Shown: piece after piece, positions 5,824 to 6,898 of the stretch
Position numbering within the stretch: the stretch's first letter is position 1
How the letters are laid out: each line of letters opens with the position of its first letter
Assembly (NCBI GenBank): GCA_020852035.1
Contig: JADZBR010000265.1
Location: 1-6,898 of the forward strand
Source of the DNA: Caulobacteraceae bacterium
Lineage (GTDB): Bacteria; Pseudomonadota; Alphaproteobacteria; Caulobacterales; Caulobacteraceae
DNA: 6,898 bases
Reading direction: 5' to 3'
The notes under the pieces: generated by a model
Seen by the model: the letters and a program-made list of their open reading frames with translations, nothing else
Told to the model about the DNA's origin: nothing
Databases searched by the model: none
Program-made: the position numbers and the translations under genes

Positions 5824-6669
5824 TTACGACGCTCGCGCCGTCGATGTGAGCAGGGTCCGCAACGTGCGGCTGAGCGCGGCGGGAATGACGGAGGTGTGGC
5901 TCTCGCCCTCGAAGACGTGGGTGGTCAGGCAAAGGCCGTCGTGGCGGCGCAGCCGGGCGGCGAAGGCGTCGATGTCCACGGCGGTCGCCCAGGGCGGCTG
6001 GCGCTCCAGGCCGCCGGCGGACATGAAGAGGTCGGCGGGGAGGTCGGGTGATCTTACCGAGAGTTGCTCCTCCAGTCCGAACAGCTCGCGGTCGTTCCAC
6101 CACAGGGAAGGGCTGTTCGCCGCGTATCGGCGGAAGGCGCCCGGCCGGCTGAGCATGGCGTAGAGGGTGAACAGCCCGCCGAGCGAGCTGCCCACCAGTA
6201 TCTGCTCGTCGAGGTCGGCTGGGTAGCGTTCAGCGATGACGGGACGCAGGCTGTCAATCAGGAAGTCCAGGAAGCGGTCGGCCCCGCCGGCGGGGCTCGG
6301 GATCGCGAACGGGCGACCCTGGCGAGCCTCGAGAAGCCTGGCGACGAAGGCGGAGTCCGTGCTCGGGGTGAAGTCCCGCGTCCGCAGGACGCCATAGGCG
6401 TCGCGCGGCCGCTCGATCCCGTCCAGGCAATAGCCCACGCCGACGAGGATGGCGGGAGCGGCCCCGTCGGCCTGTTGCAGGAACCGCATGGCCTGGGCGG
6501 CGATACCGAAAACGGTGTTCGCGTCGAGAAGGTAGACTACCGGCAGCGGCCGTCCCTCTGGCGGCTGGACGCCGGGGAGGGCGACGTCGATCTGGAAGGT
6601 TTCTCCGATCCGGTCGCATCGGAGTTTGTAGCGACGGGTCTGGGCGAGGCTCGCGCGTTCGACTGACAT
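5824..6669 (-). CDS. Alpha/beta-hydrolase, esterase D / siderophore-esterase type (COG2819-like)
   Basis: Predicted serine esterase of 281 residues from the ATG at 6669. The pattern fits the putative-esterase family that includes Fes, IroE and BesA: an early FQIDVALP strand (25-32), PVVYLLDANTVFG (43-55), ILVGVGY (74-80), the RTRDFTP motif (96-102), the nucleophile elbow ILVGSSLGGLFTLY (157-170) with S162 as nucleophile, ANSPSLWWND (184-193), and the late His in FEGESHTSVIP (H258). No signal peptide is seen, so it is probably cytoplasmic. The substrate is not fixed by sequence: trilactone siderophore is one option, an unrelated ester equally so. Start choice is uncertain. The chosen ATG has only a weak GGA site; an in-frame ATG at 6729 would add 20 residues of non-family-like sequence and has no ribosome site. 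The gene converges on the TonB-like gene with 36 bases between stops and no visible terminator. Confidence 0.9.
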   Translation of the reverse strand: MSVERASLAQTRRYKLRCDRIGETFQIDVALPGVQPPEGRPLPVVYLLDANTVFGIAAQAMRFLQQADGAAPAILVGVGYCLDGIERPRDAYGVLRTRDFTPSTDSAFVARLLEARQGRPFAIPSPAGGADRFLDFLIDSLRPVIAERYPADLDEQILVGSSLGGLFTLYAMLSRPGAFRRYAANSPSLWWNDRELFGLEEQLSVRSPDLPADLFMSAGGLERQPPWATAVDIDAFAARLRRHDGLCLTTHVFEGESHTSVIPAALSRTLRTLLTSTARAS

Positions 6670-6729
6670 GGGTCCGATCCGGCCGGTTGTGATGGGGCGA
6701 TCCTCCGCCGGAACGCAAAGCTTCGCCAT

Positions 6730-6898
6730 TCTTGAAGAAATCCGTTTCGCCCCCAGATCAGGATCAGGGGCGCGACCACCTTCGCTCCGCTTGACCTTCC
6801 ACCCCCTCGCGCGTACAAGCCGCGCTCCTTTCGCGGAGGGGATTCGTCCTCGTCGCGTCAGCGGGCGTCCCGATCACGGACGTGGGCCCGCCGGTCGC
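6730..6898. other. Gene-free right edge with an imperfect inverted repeat
   Basis: No convincing coding frame is present in these 169 bases, which form the upstream region of the minus-strand esterase and run off the window. A possible hairpin pairs GCGGGCGTCC (6861-6870) with GGAC (6878-6881) and GCCCGC (6886-6891), leaving a four-base bulge (6882-6885). There is no T-tract after it before the edge. I cannot point to a confident promoter for the esterase here. Confidence 0.3.

Noticed and set aside
6064..6666. Plus-strand open frame of 200 codons opposite the esterase
   Set aside because: Antisense to a gene with an intact catalytic pattern; no motif of its own.

Overview
The window reads as a high-GC alphaproteobacterial chromosome segment. 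It is most like the Caulobacteraceae (Caulobacter/Phenylobacterium type). This rests on the close match of the RNA polymerase beta' tail to the proteobacterial form, strong G/C bias at third codon positions, TonB-type domain proteins, and a G/C-rich inverted repeat of a kind common in that group. The taxonomic call is inference from general knowledge; no search was run.

Layout, left to right. (1) Positions 2-2005 hold the C-terminal half of rpoC (beta' subunit), cut by the left edge, followed by a clear intrinsic terminator at 2031-2060. (2) Positions 2061-2357 are non-coding. They contain a near-perfect 37-bp inverted repeat (2091-2127 / 2188-2224) whose arms each carry a hairpin and a G-quadruplex-type motif, then a cluster of GGGAC-like hexamers spaced about 10 bp apart. 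(3) On the minus strand at 2358-2963 is a single-pass, proline-rich membrane protein that looks like the front half of TonB but has no TonB C-terminal domain. (4) Divergent from it at 3069-5018 is a secreted metallo-beta-lactamase-fold alkylsulfatase (SdsA1/BDS1 family) with every expected zinc ligand. (5) Downstream in the same direction, and probably in the same operon, are a small TFIIB-type zinc-ribbon protein (5079-5411) and a signal-peptide-bearing stand-alone TonB C-terminal-like domain (5419-5787). (6) Convergent on the minus strand at 5824-6669 is an alpha/beta-hydrolase of the esterase D / siderophore-esterase type. (7) Positions 6730-6898 show no gene.

How it fits together. The rpoC end is housekeeping and is insulated by its terminator. 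The rest is accessory: an exported enzyme predicted to release sulfate and alcohol from alkyl sulfates, flanked by proteins resembling the two halves of a TonB energy transducer, with an esterase beyond. A link to outer-membrane transport of sulfated or ester substrates is possible but is inference only. I see no mobile element, CRISPR array, tRNA or rRNA, and no clear sign of a novel multi-gene system. The most unusual points are the split TonB-like pair, the inverted G-quadruplex repeat, the phased GGGAC cluster and the zinc ribbon with an Asp at one Cys position.
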